Shown piece after piece: positions 38,382 through 47,257 of a stretch of 64,000 nucleotides of DNA. Both the position numbers and the translations under genes were made by a program. Origin of the DNA: Symbiopectobacterium purcellii (lineage in GTDB: Bacteria > Pseudomonadota > Gammaproteobacteria > Enterobacterales > Enterobacteriaceae); NCBI RefSeq assembly GCF_019797845.1, contig NZ_CP081864.1:744001-808000 (forward strand). The letters are read 5' to 3'. The notes under the pieces were generated by a model. The model saw only the letters and a program-made list of their open reading frames with translations, searched no databases and was not told the origin of the DNA. Numbering within the stretch: the first letter of the stretch is position 1; every line of letters begins with the position of its first letter.

Positions 38382-38408
38382 AGGAGAAAACTTATGCTCC
38401 TTTCTCCT
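38382..38408 (+). promoter_or_regulatory. Hairpin sequestering the ribosome site of a leader ORF
   Basis: AGGAGAAA (38382-38389) and TTTCTCCT (38401-38408) form a perfect 8-bp stem with an 11-nt loop that contains the ATG of the 39-codon leader ORF. The Shine-Dalgarno AGGAG lies in the stem, so folding would hide it. Confidence 0.55.
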
Positions 38409-38513
38409 AACTTATCGCGTTTTCTTCTAGCTGTGGCTCAGTCGCGGCGATTTTTGTCTTCTATTTTAGGAAGATACCCACCATCCACACGCATAGAAAG
38501 GTCTGCGCGATGA
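38394..38513 (+). CDS. Putative 39-aa leader peptide before the sulfhydrylase gene
   Basis: ATG 38394 has one of the strongest ribosome sites in the window (AGGAGGAG, 7 nt spacing). The frame runs MLLSPNLSRFLLAVAQSRRF... and stops at TGA 38511-38513, overlapping the ATG of the next gene (ATGA). The peptide is rich in Leu, Ser and Arg and has no run of Met or Cys, so classic amino-acid attenuation is not evident; translational coupling is more likely. It could also be chance, but the SD, hairpin and ATGA overlap together argue for function. Confidence 0.5.
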   Translation: MLLSPNLSRFLLAVAQSRRFLSSILGRYPPSTRIERSAR

Positions 38514-39792
38514 AACTGGAATCCCTCGTGTTACACCATGGCTACACCTCGGAAGCAACCACCAAATCTGCTGCCGTGCCGATTTACCAGACAACCTCTT
38601 ACACGTTCGATGATACGCAGCATGGTGCTGACCTGTTCGACCTCAAGGTGGCGGGCAATATCTACAGTCGCATCATGAACCCCACTAACGCGGTGCTGGA
38701 AGCACGCTTGGCAGCGATTGAAGGCGGGATCGGCGCATTGGCACTCGCTTCGGGCATGGCGGCGATTACCTATGCGCTGCAAGCGCTGACGCAGGTCGGT
38801 GACAATATTGTTAGCACCAGTCAATTGTACGGTGGCACCTATAACCTGTTTGCACATACGTTGCCGCGTCAGGGGATTGAAGTGCGTATGTTTTCTGCCG
38901 AAGATTTCGCCGCGCTTGACGCGTTGATTGACGAGCGCACCAAGGCGGTATTCTGTGAGTCCATCGGCAATCCGGCGGGCAACGTGGTGGATATTGCTCA
39001 GATTGCCGCTATCGCCCATCGCCACGGCGTGCCGGTGATCGTCGATAACACGGTGGCAACGCCGGTGCTGTGCCGCCCGTTCGAACACGGGGCTGATATC
39101 GTGGTACATTCCCTGACCAAATATATCGGTGGGCACGGCTCCACGATTGGTGGCGCCATTATCGATAGCGGCAAATTTGACTGGGTTGCCAACAAGGCGC
39201 GCTTCCCACTGCTCAGCGAGCCAGATCCCTCTTACCACGGCGTGGTGTACACCGAGGCCTTCGGCCCGGCGGCGTATATTGGCCGCTGCCGCGTCGTCCC
39301 GTTGCGCAATACTGGCGCGGCTTTGTCGCCTCACAGCGCCTTTTTGTTATTGCAAGGCCTGGAAACGCTCAGTCTGCGCATTGAGCGGCATTGCAGCAAT
39401 GCCGAGGCGCTGGCGGGTTATCTCTCGTCTCATCCGCTGGTCACCTGGGTGAACTACGCGGCCTTACCGGACAGCCCGTATAAACCGACATGCGACAAAA
39501 TTTCTGGCGGCAAAGCCTCTGGGATTATCAGTTTTGGCATCACGGGCGGCAAAGCGGCTGGTGGCCATTTTATCGATGCGTTGCAGATGATCCTGCGATT
39601 GGTAAACATTGGCGATGCCAAATCACTGGCGTGCCATCCAGCCACGACCACGCACCGTCAGCTTAATCGCAAGAGCTGGCACGCGCCGGTGTGAGTGAAG
39701 ATTTGGTGCGCATCTCCGTCGGGATTGAGCACATTGACGATATTATTGCGGATGTGTCGCAGGCGCTTGAGGCTTCACAGCGCGGAGCGTAA
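38510..39792 (+). pseudogene. O-acetylhomoserine sulfhydrylase (MetY type), frameshifted near the C-terminus
   Basis: PLP enzyme of the Cys/Met metabolism family; makes homocysteine from O-acetylhomoserine and sulfide. Start MKLESLVLHHGYTSEATTKS. Visible motifs: ASGMAAITYALQAL, SQLYGGTYNLFAHTLP, VDNTVATPVLCRPFEHGADIVVHSLTKYIGGHG with the PLP Lys, and SLACHPATTTHRQL. After QLN the frame runs out at 39694 (RKSWHAPV), but the next frame gives [29 protein letters not shown] and stops at 39792. One missing base near 39670 explains it. The active-site domain is intact; loss of the last ~35 residues probably impairs the enzyme. Confidence 0.85.
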
Positions 39793-39881
39793 CAGGGCGT
39801 TGCAGACAGCGTAGGGCGAGAAGGGATGCTTGATAAATTCCCCGGCGGATGCCGGGGAATGCAGGAATGCAACAGTGCCAA

Positions 39882-40925
39882 TCAGGAGTGGTTGGCATCC
39901 GTTTGCGGTGCCGCCGTCTCAACTGGCTGCTGTACGTCATCCGGTACGGCAACTGGTGCATCTTGCGGCGCCAGCGTTTCCAACGGTTGTGCCGGTTCCA
40001 GCGCGCCGTTGATCTTGGTCGGCATGCCAGAACGCGTTCTGATGGCGCTATCGACATCGCTGGTGTTCACGCTCACGTCAGCAATCACTTTGCTGACTTT
40101 GGCAGTGATGCTGATCGGGGCCGGAGCGTCGGAGTGGAACTCTTCTACGGTACGAGACAGCGGATCGTGTACTTCAACATAGCGTGAACCATCTGGCTCC
40201 ACGGTGGCTTTCACCGGCTCATTGATAAACTGAACGCGGGTGCCAACCGGCACATTGTTGAACAGGAATTTGATGTCGTCAGCGCGCAGACGCACGCAAC
40301 CGTGGCTTACACGCAGACCGATACCGAAGTTGGCGTTGGTGCCGTGAATTGCATACAGATTGCCGATGTAGAGCGCATACAACCCCATCGGGTTATCCGG
40401 GCCTGCCGGATAGACTTTTGGCAGATACTCACCGCGTGCTGCATATTCCGCATGCATTTTGGCGGTTGGCGTCCAGGTTGGACCCGCTTTTTTACGCTGT
40501 ACGCTGGTGGTCCAGTTAACCGGCGTATCTTTACCCAGTTCACCGATGCCGATAGGCAATACGATGACGGTTTTGCTGCCTTTCGGATAGTAGTACAGGC
40601 GCATTTCGGCGCTATTGATAACGATGCCTTCGCGCGGCGCGTCTGGCAGGATCAACTGCTGCGGAATAATCATCTTGCTGCCCGGCTGCGGCAGGTAGAC
40701 ATCCGCATTGGGGTTCGCTTCCATCAGGTTGCTCAGGCCCATTTGGTACTGGGCAGCAAAGGCTTCCAACGGCAGCGTGCTGTCCGCCGGTACGGTAATT
40801 TCCAGGTTTTCCCCGATCAGACGGCTGTTGGCCGACGGCAGCGGATAAACAACGGCGAATGCTGATTGGCTGAAAGCAGCAGCGGCCAGAAGGGTGGTTA
40901 AGATCGCGCGAATACTCATCTTCAT
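39882..40925 (-). CDS. Periplasmic L,D-transpeptidase (ErfK/YbiS/YcfS/YnhG family)
   Basis: YkuD-domain enzyme that cross-links peptidoglycan or attaches Braun lipoprotein. 347 aa from ATG 40925 ([24 protein letters not shown], a signal peptide cleaved near residue 24). A LysM-like region follows ([20 protein letters not shown]), then the YkuD domain with [23 protein letters not shown], holding the catalytic His and Cys. The C-terminal ~90 residues are longer than in E. coli ErfK, ending in a Pro/Ala/Gln-rich tail. Single gene. Confidence 0.92.
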   Translation of the reverse strand: MKMSIRAILTTLLAAAAFSQSAFAVVYPLPSANSRLIGENLEITVPADSTLPLEAFAAQYQMGLSNLMEANPNADVYLPQPGSKMIIPQQLILPDAPREGIVINSAEMRLYYYPKGSKTVIVLPIGIGELGKDTPVNWTTSVQRKKAGPTWTPTAKMHAEYAARGEYLPKVYPAGPDNPMGLYALYIGNLYAIHGTNANFGIGLRVSHGCVRLRADDIKFLFNNVPVGTRVQFINEPVKATVEPDGSRYVEVHDPLSRTVEEFHSDAPAPISITAKVSKVIADVSVNTSDVDSAIRTRSGMPTKINGALEPAQPLETLAPQDAPVAVPDDVQQPVETAAPQTDANHS

Positions 40926-41140
40926 ATCTTTATTGAGTGTGTGATGCCCGAAGGGCTCTGATGTCATTTGTTGTTAGCGGTTGAACCGCCCGGATGCGCA
41001 TTATATGGTCAGAACGGCCTCGGAGGGAAATAGCATGTGCAATGAATCACATTTTTTGCCTCCGGCATGAAAAAAAGAGGGGGCTCGCGGTCATTTTGGC
41101 CGTGATTATGTCATCCCTGTGCAGGCAAAACGCGTTTCTT

Positions 41141-41176
41141 CTGTCAGGGGGCCCCGGCTTGCGCCGAGGATGACAG
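41141..41176. terminator. Stem-loop after the ABC operon
   Basis: Nested inverted repeats CTGTCA/TGACAG with inner CCGGC/GCCG just beyond the stop of the ABC ATPase gene. Probable terminator, no clear T-run. Confidence 0.45.
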
Positions 41177-41179
41177 GCA

Positions 41180-41980
41180 TTAGATAAAACGACTCAGGAA
41201 GGCTTGGGTACGCGGGTGCTGCGGGGTGACCAACACATCGTCCGGGCGGCCTTGCTCAACCACCGCGCCTTCATCCATAAAGATAACTCGGTCAGCGGCT
41301 TCGCGAGCAAAACTGATCTCATGGGTGACGACGATCATGGTCAAGCCTTGCTCGGCCAGAGAACGCATGGTGGCCAGCACTTCACCGACCAGTTCGGGAT
41401 CGAGTGCTGAAGTGGGTTCGTCAAACAGCATCACCGTCGGGCGAATAGCCAGCGCACGCGCAATGGCGACGCGCTGCTGCTGCCCACCAGACAGGTGACG
41501 CGGGTAGGCATCCGCTTTGTGCTCCAGCCCAACGCGCTTTAACAGCGCCATGGCATACGCCTGTGCTTCCTGGCGGTCCTGCTTATGCACACCGACCGGT
41601 GCTTCAATGATGTTTTGCAACACAGTCATATGGGGATAGAGGTTGAACTGTTGGAACACCATGCCGATGTGACTACGTTGGCGGGCAATGTCGCGTGCCG
41701 ACAAGGGATAGAGTTTCTCACCGCGCAACTGATAGCCAATTTGCTCATCGCCCATCATGATAAACCCCTCATCCATCGTTTCCAGATGGTTGATGCAGCG
41801 CAGCAAGGTGGATTTTCCCGAACCCGATGGCCCTAAAATCACGACGGTTTCGCCGCTGTTTACATCCAGATCGATACCGCGCAGCACATGATTGTCGCCA
41901 AAATATTTGTGGACGTTGCGTGCGTGCACCAGCGGTGTTTGCTCATGGGGTATTGTCGTGTCGCAATGCGGCTTGCTCAT
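41180..41980 (-). CDS. Polar amino-acid ABC transporter ATP-binding protein
   Basis: Cytoplasmic ATPase of the HisP/GlnQ/ArtP group, 266 aa. Walker [16 protein letters not shown]-loop [17 protein letters not shown], signature [16 protein letters not shown], Walker [17 protein letters not shown]-loop VVTHE. Its ATG overlaps the permease stop by one base (TAATG). Last gene of a five-gene operon. Confidence 0.93.
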   Translation of the reverse strand: MSKPHCDTTIPHEQTPLVHARNVHKYFGDNHVLRGIDLDVNSGETVVILGPSGSGKSTLLRCINHLETMDEGFIMMGDEQIGYQLRGEKLYPLSARDIARQRSHIGMVFQQFNLYPHMTVLQNIIEAPVGVHKQDRQEAQAYAMALLKRVGLEHKADAYPRHLSGGQQQRVAIARALAIRPTVMLFDEPTSALDPELVGEVLATMRSLAEQGLTMIVVTHEISFAREAADRVIFMDEGAVVEQGRPDDVLVTPQHPRTQAFLSRFI

Positions 41981-42882
41981 TAAGGCTCCTCTTGGCCAGG
42001 CACGCGGGGTTTTACCGGGGGCAATCGACGGGTTTCCGATGCCGGGAGTCGCTCACCCCGGGAGTAATAGCGTTCGATGGCCGATTGCCCAATATTCAGC
42101 AGCGAGGTAATAAACAGATACCACATCACCGCCACCATCAACATCGGGATAACGGCAAAGGTACTGTTATAAATGGCTTGTACCGAATACAGCAGATCGC
42201 CCATGGCAATGACGCTGACCAGTGACGTCGCTTTGATCATGCTAATTAACTGGTTACCGGTAGGGGGAACGATGGCAAGCATCGCCTGCGGAATAATGAT
42301 GCGGCGCAACGCACGGCTGCGGCTCATGCCGAATGCCTGCGCGGTTTCCTCCTGACCGTGATCGACTGAAAGCAGGCCGCCACGAATGATTTCCGCCATA
42401 TAGGCCGCTTCATTCAGTGCCAGACCGGCAATGGCGGCCGTAAGCGGTGTGATCAGATCGTTGGTCTTCCAGCTCACCCACTCCGGGCCAAAAGGAATGC
42501 CCAGTGAGACGCGGGGAAAGAGCGTAGCGAGGTTATACCAAAAAATCAGTTGCACCAGCAGCGGCGTGCCGCGAAAAAACCAGATATAAAGCCCGGAAAG
42601 TCCGCTCAGCAGCCGATTGTTGGACATGCGCCCGATAGCCAGCAATAACCCCACTATAATGCCGATGATCATGGCCACCACGGTCAGACCCAGCGTCATC
42701 GCTAACCCGTTGAGCACGGTTTTTTCGTTAAACCACTGATAGACCACATGCCATTCAAAGTGTTTATTGGTCCCAATGGACCAAAGCACATAAAAGGCGA
42801 CAATCAGCGTGAAGCCCCAGGAAAGCCGCTGGCTAACGCGGCTGGGGGGCAGGGCTCTGGCAACATCTCTCAATTTGTCCAC
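41980..42882 (-). CDS. Polar amino-acid ABC transporter permease
   Basis: HisMQ-family membrane permease, 300 aa, about five to six helices (one at ~21-38, others 60-85, 100-120, 155-180, 220-260). EAA loop: [46 protein letters not shown], including the AFGMS..RI..PQA consensus. N-terminal extension (~55 residues) and a basic Pro-rich C-tail are longer than usual. It works with the ATPase and binding protein either side; no second permease is present, so it would form a homodimer. Confidence 0.92.
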   Translation of the reverse strand: MDKLRDVARALPPSRVSQRLSWGFTLIVAFYVLWSIGTNKHFEWHVVYQWFNEKTVLNGLAMTLGLTVVAMIIGIIVGLLLAIGRMSNNRLLSGLSGLYIWFFRGTPLLVQLIFWYNLATLFPRVSLGIPFGPEWVSWKTNDLITPLTAAIAGLALNEAAYMAEIIRGGLLSVDHGQEETAQAFGMSRSRALRRIIIPQAMLAIVPPTGNQLISMIKATSLVSVIAMGDLLYSVQAIYNSTFAVIPMLMVAVMWYLFITSLLNIGQSAIERYYSRGERLPASETRRLPPVKPRVPGQEEP

Positions 42883-42946
42883 GGCAAAAAAATGCCTCTC
42901 AACGTGATTGACGATGTAATGCGTGGTTTCTGCGAAGAAACGTCGA

Positions 42947-43825
42947 TTACTTGGCTAAATTGATGCCCGGTGCAGGCAGCATGTTGTCTGACAAATTCCA
43001 TTTCTTCATGATGGTGGCATAGGTGCCGTTATCAAACAGCTCCTGATACGCCGCCAGAATAACCGGCGTTAGCGGTGAGTCCTTCTCAAAGACCGACCCC
43101 TGATACAGATCGTCAAATCCGTTGTGTTGCCCGGTACCGGCCAGTTCAAGTTGCCCATTGGTTTGTTGCACAAAGTAGGTCAGCGGTGCCTGAGAGGAGA
43201 AGAAGGCATCCGCGCGATCGGAACGCACAGACAGGATTGAGGTCGGTTGGTCCGTGTAGGATTGTACCGTCACGGCCGGTTTTCCGGCAGCGGTACAGGC
43301 TTGCGATTGTTTGACCATCACCTGCTCGGCAGAGCCGCCAGCCAATACGGCGATACGTTTGCCACAGGTATCGTCCAGGGTATTAATTTTTTCAGGGTTG
43401 CCACTTTTTACCGCAAAGACGACGAATTCACGGACAAAATCCACAAAATCGTTTTTTGCCTGACGCGGCGCAAAATCACCGGTGGGCCCGATAGCGAATT
43501 GGTAGCGCCCCGATTGAATACCGCTCAGTATGCCGGGTAATCCGGCCACCGTGAAATGTTCAATTTTGACACCGAGCAGTTCACCCAATGCGTTAGCGAG
43601 ATCAACGCTAGCGCCTTCAATGGCATCTTTACCGTTGACGATTTTATAAGGCGGAAAGGAACCGTTATTGGCCGCGTTTAAGACGCCGGTTTTTTTTATA
43701 TCTTCCGGCAAACGTTCGTGCAGGCTTTTGTTTAGCGTTTGGGTTGGAATGGCGGTCGCCAAGGTATTTGCCGAAAACAGTGAACCGATAAGTAGCGTGG
43801 TATATCCAAGCTTTTTCATTGTCAT
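42947..43825 (-). CDS. Polar amino-acid ABC transporter substrate-binding protein
   Basis: Periplasmic binding protein, SBP family 3, 292 aa. Signal peptide ~1-24 (LGYTTLLIGSLFSANTLATA). Core: GVLNAANNGSFPPYKIVNGKDAIEGASVDLANALGELLGV, VAGLPGILSGIQSGRYQFAIGPTGDF and GKRIAVLAGGSAEQVMV. GAGGAGAACACGGC precedes the ATG. The ligand is unknown; the neighbouring amidase and MocR regulator suggest a nitrogenous compound. Confidence 0.92.
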   Translation of the reverse strand: MTMKKLGYTTLLIGSLFSANTLATAIPTQTLNKSLHERLPEDIKKTGVLNAANNGSFPPYKIVNGKDAIEGASVDLANALGELLGVKIEHFTVAGLPGILSGIQSGRYQFAIGPTGDFAPRQAKNDFVDFVREFVVFAVKSGNPEKINTLDDTCGKRIAVLAGGSAEQVMVKQSQACTAAGKPAVTVQSYTDQPTSILSVRSDRADAFFSSQAPLTYFVQQTNGQLELAGTGQHNGFDDLYQGSVFEKDSPLTPVILAAYQELFDNGTYATIMKKWNLSDNMLPAPGINLAK

Positions 43826-43897
43826 GCCGTGTTCTCCTCTGCTTTTGGGGAATGCAGATGTCAGTGATAGTGAGAAAATCAGTACTAGCGGTGAAAA

Positions 43898-44701
43898 CTA
43901 TCCTTGTATTTCATGGGGCAAACGTGGTGTAACAAAGCGGCGGTTAGCCAGTGCCGGTAAAACATCGCGAGCATAGGCGGTTCGTTTTGGGTCGATATCA
44001 GCATAGACCAACGTCGGCGTTTCGGGTGCCTGCACTATCACGACGCCGAGCGGGTCTACGACCATGCTGTTACCGATGTTGCGCACACCGCACTCGCCAA
44101 CCGCCACTACATAGGTGGTGTTTTCCAATGCGCGGGCGCGGACCAGCAGTTCCCAGTGCGCCTCTTTCAGCGGCCCTTTGACCCAGGCGGCGGGCAGCAC
44201 CAGCAGATCGGCGCCATCCAGTACCAGACGACGCGCGAGTTCAGGAAAGCGGATGTCATAGCAGGTCATCAATCCCACGTTCAATCCGGCAACGTTGACC
44301 AACGCTGGAACATCATCTCCTGCCATCACGTTATCAGATTCTTTCATGGCGAAGGCATCGTACAGATGCAATTTGCGATACTGCTCGATGATTTCGCCGT
44401 TGCGAACGACAACCAGCGTGTTCCAGACTTTATCGCTGCCGTTAGGAACGTGGATGCTCATGATGGTGGTCATGCTGTTGCCTTGACTGGCGGCAAGCAC
44501 CTGCATCATAAACGGGCCATCGAGGGGTTGTGCTGCGGTCAGTACCAGCTTGGGATTGGTAATATCACGTGCCAGAATGCCTTCAGGCAGTACCAGAAGT
44601 TCGGCACCTGCCTGCTCGGCTTGTTCCATGAGTGAGACGGTGGTGATGGCATTGTTTTGCCACGCTTTTTCTACCGCAAATTGTCCCAATGCAACTTTCA
44701 T
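43898..44701 (-). CDS. Carbon-nitrogen hydrolase, YbeM/Nit1-like amidase
   Basis: Nitrilase-superfamily enzyme, 267 aa, cytoplasmic, closest to E. coli YbeM and deaminated-glutathione amidases. Catalytic triad visible: Glu in LLVLPEGILA, Lys in YRKLHLYDAF, Cys in LMTCYDIRFPELARR. Also LPAAWVKGPLKEAHW and ENTTYVVAVGECG. In this operon it may hydrolyse the imported amide, or repair a damaged metabolite. Start ATG 44701. Confidence 0.88.
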   Translation of the reverse strand: MKVALGQFAVEKAWQNNAITTVSLMEQAEQAGAELLVLPEGILARDITNPKLVLTAAQPLDGPFMMQVLAASQGNSMTTIMSIHVPNGSDKVWNTLVVVRNGEIIEQYRKLHLYDAFAMKESDNVMAGDDVPALVNVAGLNVGLMTCYDIRFPELARRLVLDGADLLVLPAAWVKGPLKEAHWELLVRARALENTTYVVAVGECGVRNIGNSMVVDPLGVVIVQAPETPTLVYADIDPKRTAYARDVLPALANRRFVTPRLPHEIQG

Positions 44702-44743
44702 AGCAACCTCTGTTATCCATCACGTCATTAAGGTGCAATGTCG

Positions 44744-45700
44744 CTACCGACATGAATAGGGGAACAACGCTTCTGGGGTTAAGCAGTTCTCCGTGATCTT
44801 CTGCTCATACAGTTCTTGGGCGAAATCAGCGATCATCACTTTATTCACCTCAAAGCCATTTTCATTCCAGTTGGCGGGTAAATCCCGCGCAGTGCGGCGC
44901 AGATCGTCCAGTAGCCACGGCGTGGTATCGGTATATTTGATCCGTTTTTGCATCCACAGGGCGTAGGATTGATCGATCACTTCGCTCAACGCTTGAGGCA
45001 GCCAAGGGTGCGCCTGGGCTATCTCAGGTTTCATGCCGAGAACGTGAATACCCGGGATGTAACCAACGGCTTGGAAGTAATCCAATTCTGCCTGCCGAAA
45101 ATCGCGCAGTAATTGGCGTAGCCCTGAGGTCTCACTGAAATACCCATCCGGCATAAACGGGGTGCATATTGCATCCAGTTCGCCGTTTTTCAGCAACGCT
45201 ATCAGCGACTGCTCGCCGGGGGCCGCGTCAATATTTCCCGGTCGACCAAAATTCCCCAGCCTGTCCATGATCGGGTGGGTGTCTGCCAAACGGCCGGCAT
45301 ACCAATGGACATCCTTCGTCTCTATGCCTTCACGTCGCAGCAAAGCGCGTGTCCAGACACTGCCGGAGTGATGCCAGCCTGTCACACCGATACGTTTGCC
45401 CGCGAGCTGTGATAACGCATCCAATGGGCTGTTTTCGGTGGTTAAAATGCAGCGCTGGCGAAACCCCCGCATCAAGAAATGCGGGAGTGCCAGCAAACTT
45501 TCATCGTTACCAGCGCGATTTCTCGCGTAACGGCTGAAAGAGACTTCACCCGCATCGTAATGTGGGCTGTTGGCCAAATTTTGGGGCAACGCCCCCACCC
45601 GGTCGATCATCAATGTAAAGTGTTTTGGTTTGATATCGCCCAAAGCAAGTGGAGTAAAATAGTCCCAATCGCGCACTGCCAATCTAATTGTTATCGTCAC
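44744..45700 (-). CDS. 4,5-dihydroxyphthalate decarboxylase-like protein (PBP2 fold)
   Basis: 318 aa, no signal peptide, so probably cytoplasmic. The sequence (IRLAVRDWDYFTPLALGDIKP, then GEVSFSRYARNRA, LAGKRIGVTGWHHSGSVWTRALLRREG, GRLADTHPIMDRLGNFGRPG) resembles the family of 4,5-dihydroxyphthalate decarboxylase and related nitrate/taurine-type binding-fold proteins. Either an enzyme or a solute-binding adaptor; I cannot decide. First gene of the minus-strand operon, divergent from the MocR gene. Confidence 0.7.
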   Translation of the reverse strand: MTITIRLAVRDWDYFTPLALGDIKPKHFTLMIDRVGALPQNLANSPHYDAGEVSFSRYARNRAGNDESLLALPHFLMRGFRQRCILTTENSPLDALSQLAGKRIGVTGWHHSGSVWTRALLRREGIETKDVHWYAGRLADTHPIMDRLGNFGRPGNIDAAPGEQSLIALLKNGELDAICTPFMPDGYFSETSGLRQLLRDFRQAELDYFQAVGYIPGIHVLGMKPEIAQAHPWLPQALSEVIDQSYALWMQKRIKYTDTTPWLLDDLRRTARDLPANWNENGFEVNKVMIADFAQELYEQKITENCLTPEALFPYSCR

Positions 45701-45758
45701 GCTATTTCCCCGGTGAAGGCTAACTAATCCACATCATGCTCATTATTTCCCTGCTTAC

Positions 45759-45778
45759 AATTGTACAGTTGTACAATT
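45759..45778. promoter_or_regulatory. Probable MocR operator in the divergent promoter region
   Basis: AATTGTAC-AGTT-GTACAATT is a perfect 8-bp inverted repeat with a 4-nt centre. A further half-site (GTGTACAATC) lies at ~45826-45835, close to the start of the regulator gene. The spacing suggests two binding sites for the divergently encoded MocR protein. Confidence 0.6.
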
Positions 45779-45865
45779 TTTATACGTAATGTGGCTTTTT
45801 TTGATACTAGTGGCTCATTTGTGTGTGTACAATCATATTTTTGTTACTGAACAAAAGTTTTTGAT

Positions 45866-47197
45866 ATGACAGCAAAAATTGATCCCGTTTGGCTGGCTGG
45901 AATGCTGACTGATCCCTCGATTCGCGGGATTGCGATGGATATCGCCGCATTGATTCGTGAAGAACACATCGCCATTGGCAGCCAATTACCGTCAGTTCGG
46001 GAGTTAGCGGAAATATTGCGAGTGAGCCCGGCAACGATTTCGGCTGCCTGGGCCCAATTAAAGCGACAGAATGTGGTGACCGGACGTGGAAGGACGGGGG
46101 TATGGGTCTGTAGTCAGCGTATATCGCCCCGCCCGGAACGTTTTGAAAGGATTGGCAACTTTGGCGATACGATCCAGATTAACATGGAGCTCTCTTCACC
46201 GGATCCCGCGTTATTGCCTAATCTGGCTGCCGCATTACAACATGCCTTATCGCAGCCCACGTTGAACAGTTATCAACGAACTGCCATTGTCCCTGAATTG
46301 GAGGAAGCGGTGCGCAAACGCTGGCCTTATCCGGCTGAGGCGTTTATTACCTCAAGTGGCGGGTTTGATGGGCTGCTCCTGGCGTTGCAAGCATTGATCT
46401 TTCCCGGCTCGACGGTGGCTATCGAAAGCCCTACTACGGCTCGCTTACTCGATTTACTCGATCTGCTGGGAATGAATGCCATCAAGGTGGGCTGCGATGC
46501 CAATGGGCCTGACATTGAGGAACTGAAACAGGCGCTGCAACAAAAGCCAGTGGCGTTTATTTTCCAGCCGAGAACACATTCACACACGGGGTGTGCCGTT
46601 AGCCCTGAGCGGTTGGAAGACATGGCCGCTGTAATGGCTGAACATGAAAATGTGCTGATTCTGGAAGATGATGGCATCGGTGAATTATCAACCTGTCCCG
46701 CAATCAGTTTGGGGCGCTATTATCCTGAACGTACGGTTCATGTTTGCTCTTACTCCAAGGCCTATGGACCGGATTTACGGTTGGCCGTGATCTCGGGCAG
46801 TAAAACCCGAATGGACCAGCTCCAATCCTTCCGCCATTTTGGCGTCGGATGGAGTAGCCGGATACTGCAAGGCGCGTTGGCGTATTTATTGAACGATGCG
46901 CAGGCACAACACGATATTGCACATGCCAAACAGGTCTATCACCAGCGACGTCAGGCGTTAGTGGATGCGCTTGCTCGACGTGACATTCAGGTACCAGAAA
47001 GCGATGCGCTGTGTATCTGGTTGCCGGTGCCTTCGGAGCGCCATGCTCTGGTAACCCTGGCCGTGCGTGGTATTGCCGTGAGGGTAGGCGTGGGGGCAGG
47101 GGTAAAAAGCGGGGAATTTATCCGGCTCAGTATCAGCCAGTTGCAGGAGCATCAGGTTGAGACCGTGGCCGACGCCGTCAGCCAGATCTTTCGCTAG
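45866..47197 (+). CDS. MocR-family (GntR-HTH plus aminotransferase) regulator
   Basis: 443 aa. N-terminal GntR winged helix at ~25-90 (IGSQLPSVRELAEILRVSPATISAAW, VVTGRGRTGVWV) joined to a fold-type-I aminotransferase domain with ITSSGGFDGLLLALQAL, ILEDDGIGELS and VCSYSKAYGPDLRLAVISG, where the Lys would bind PLP. Such proteins sense amino-acid or vitamin ligands through PLP chemistry. It is divergent from the ABC/amidase operon and likely controls it. ATG 45866 has no strong SD. Confidence 0.9.
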   Translation: MTAKIDPVWLAGMLTDPSIRGIAMDIAALIREEHIAIGSQLPSVRELAEILRVSPATISAAWAQLKRQNVVTGRGRTGVWVCSQRISPRPERFERIGNFGDTIQINMELSSPDPALLPNLAAALQHALSQPTLNSYQRTAIVPELEEAVRKRWPYPAEAFITSSGGFDGLLLALQALIFPGSTVAIESPTTARLLDLLDLLGMNAIKVGCDANGPDIEELKQALQQKPVAFIFQPRTHSHTGCAVSPERLEDMAAVMAEHENVLILEDDGIGELSTCPAISLGRYYPERTVHVCSYSKAYGPDLRLAVISGSKTRMDQLQSFRHFGVGWSSRILQGALAYLLNDAQAQHDIAHAKQVYHQRRQALVDALARRDIQVPESDALCIWLPVPSERHALVTLAVRGIAVRVGVGAGVKSGEFIRLSISQLQEHQVETVADAVSQIFR

Positions 47198-47212
47198 CGT
47201 GCCGGTTCCTCT

Positions 47213-47242
47213 CGAGATCCTCAGCGTTCACCGAGGATCTCG
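47213..47242. terminator. Bidirectional stem-loop between mocR and nifJ
   Basis: CGAGATCCTC / GAGGATCTCG, a 10-bp perfect stem with a 10-nt loop between convergent genes. Confidence 0.6.
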
Positions 47243-47257
47243 TCGGGTATCGTGGCG

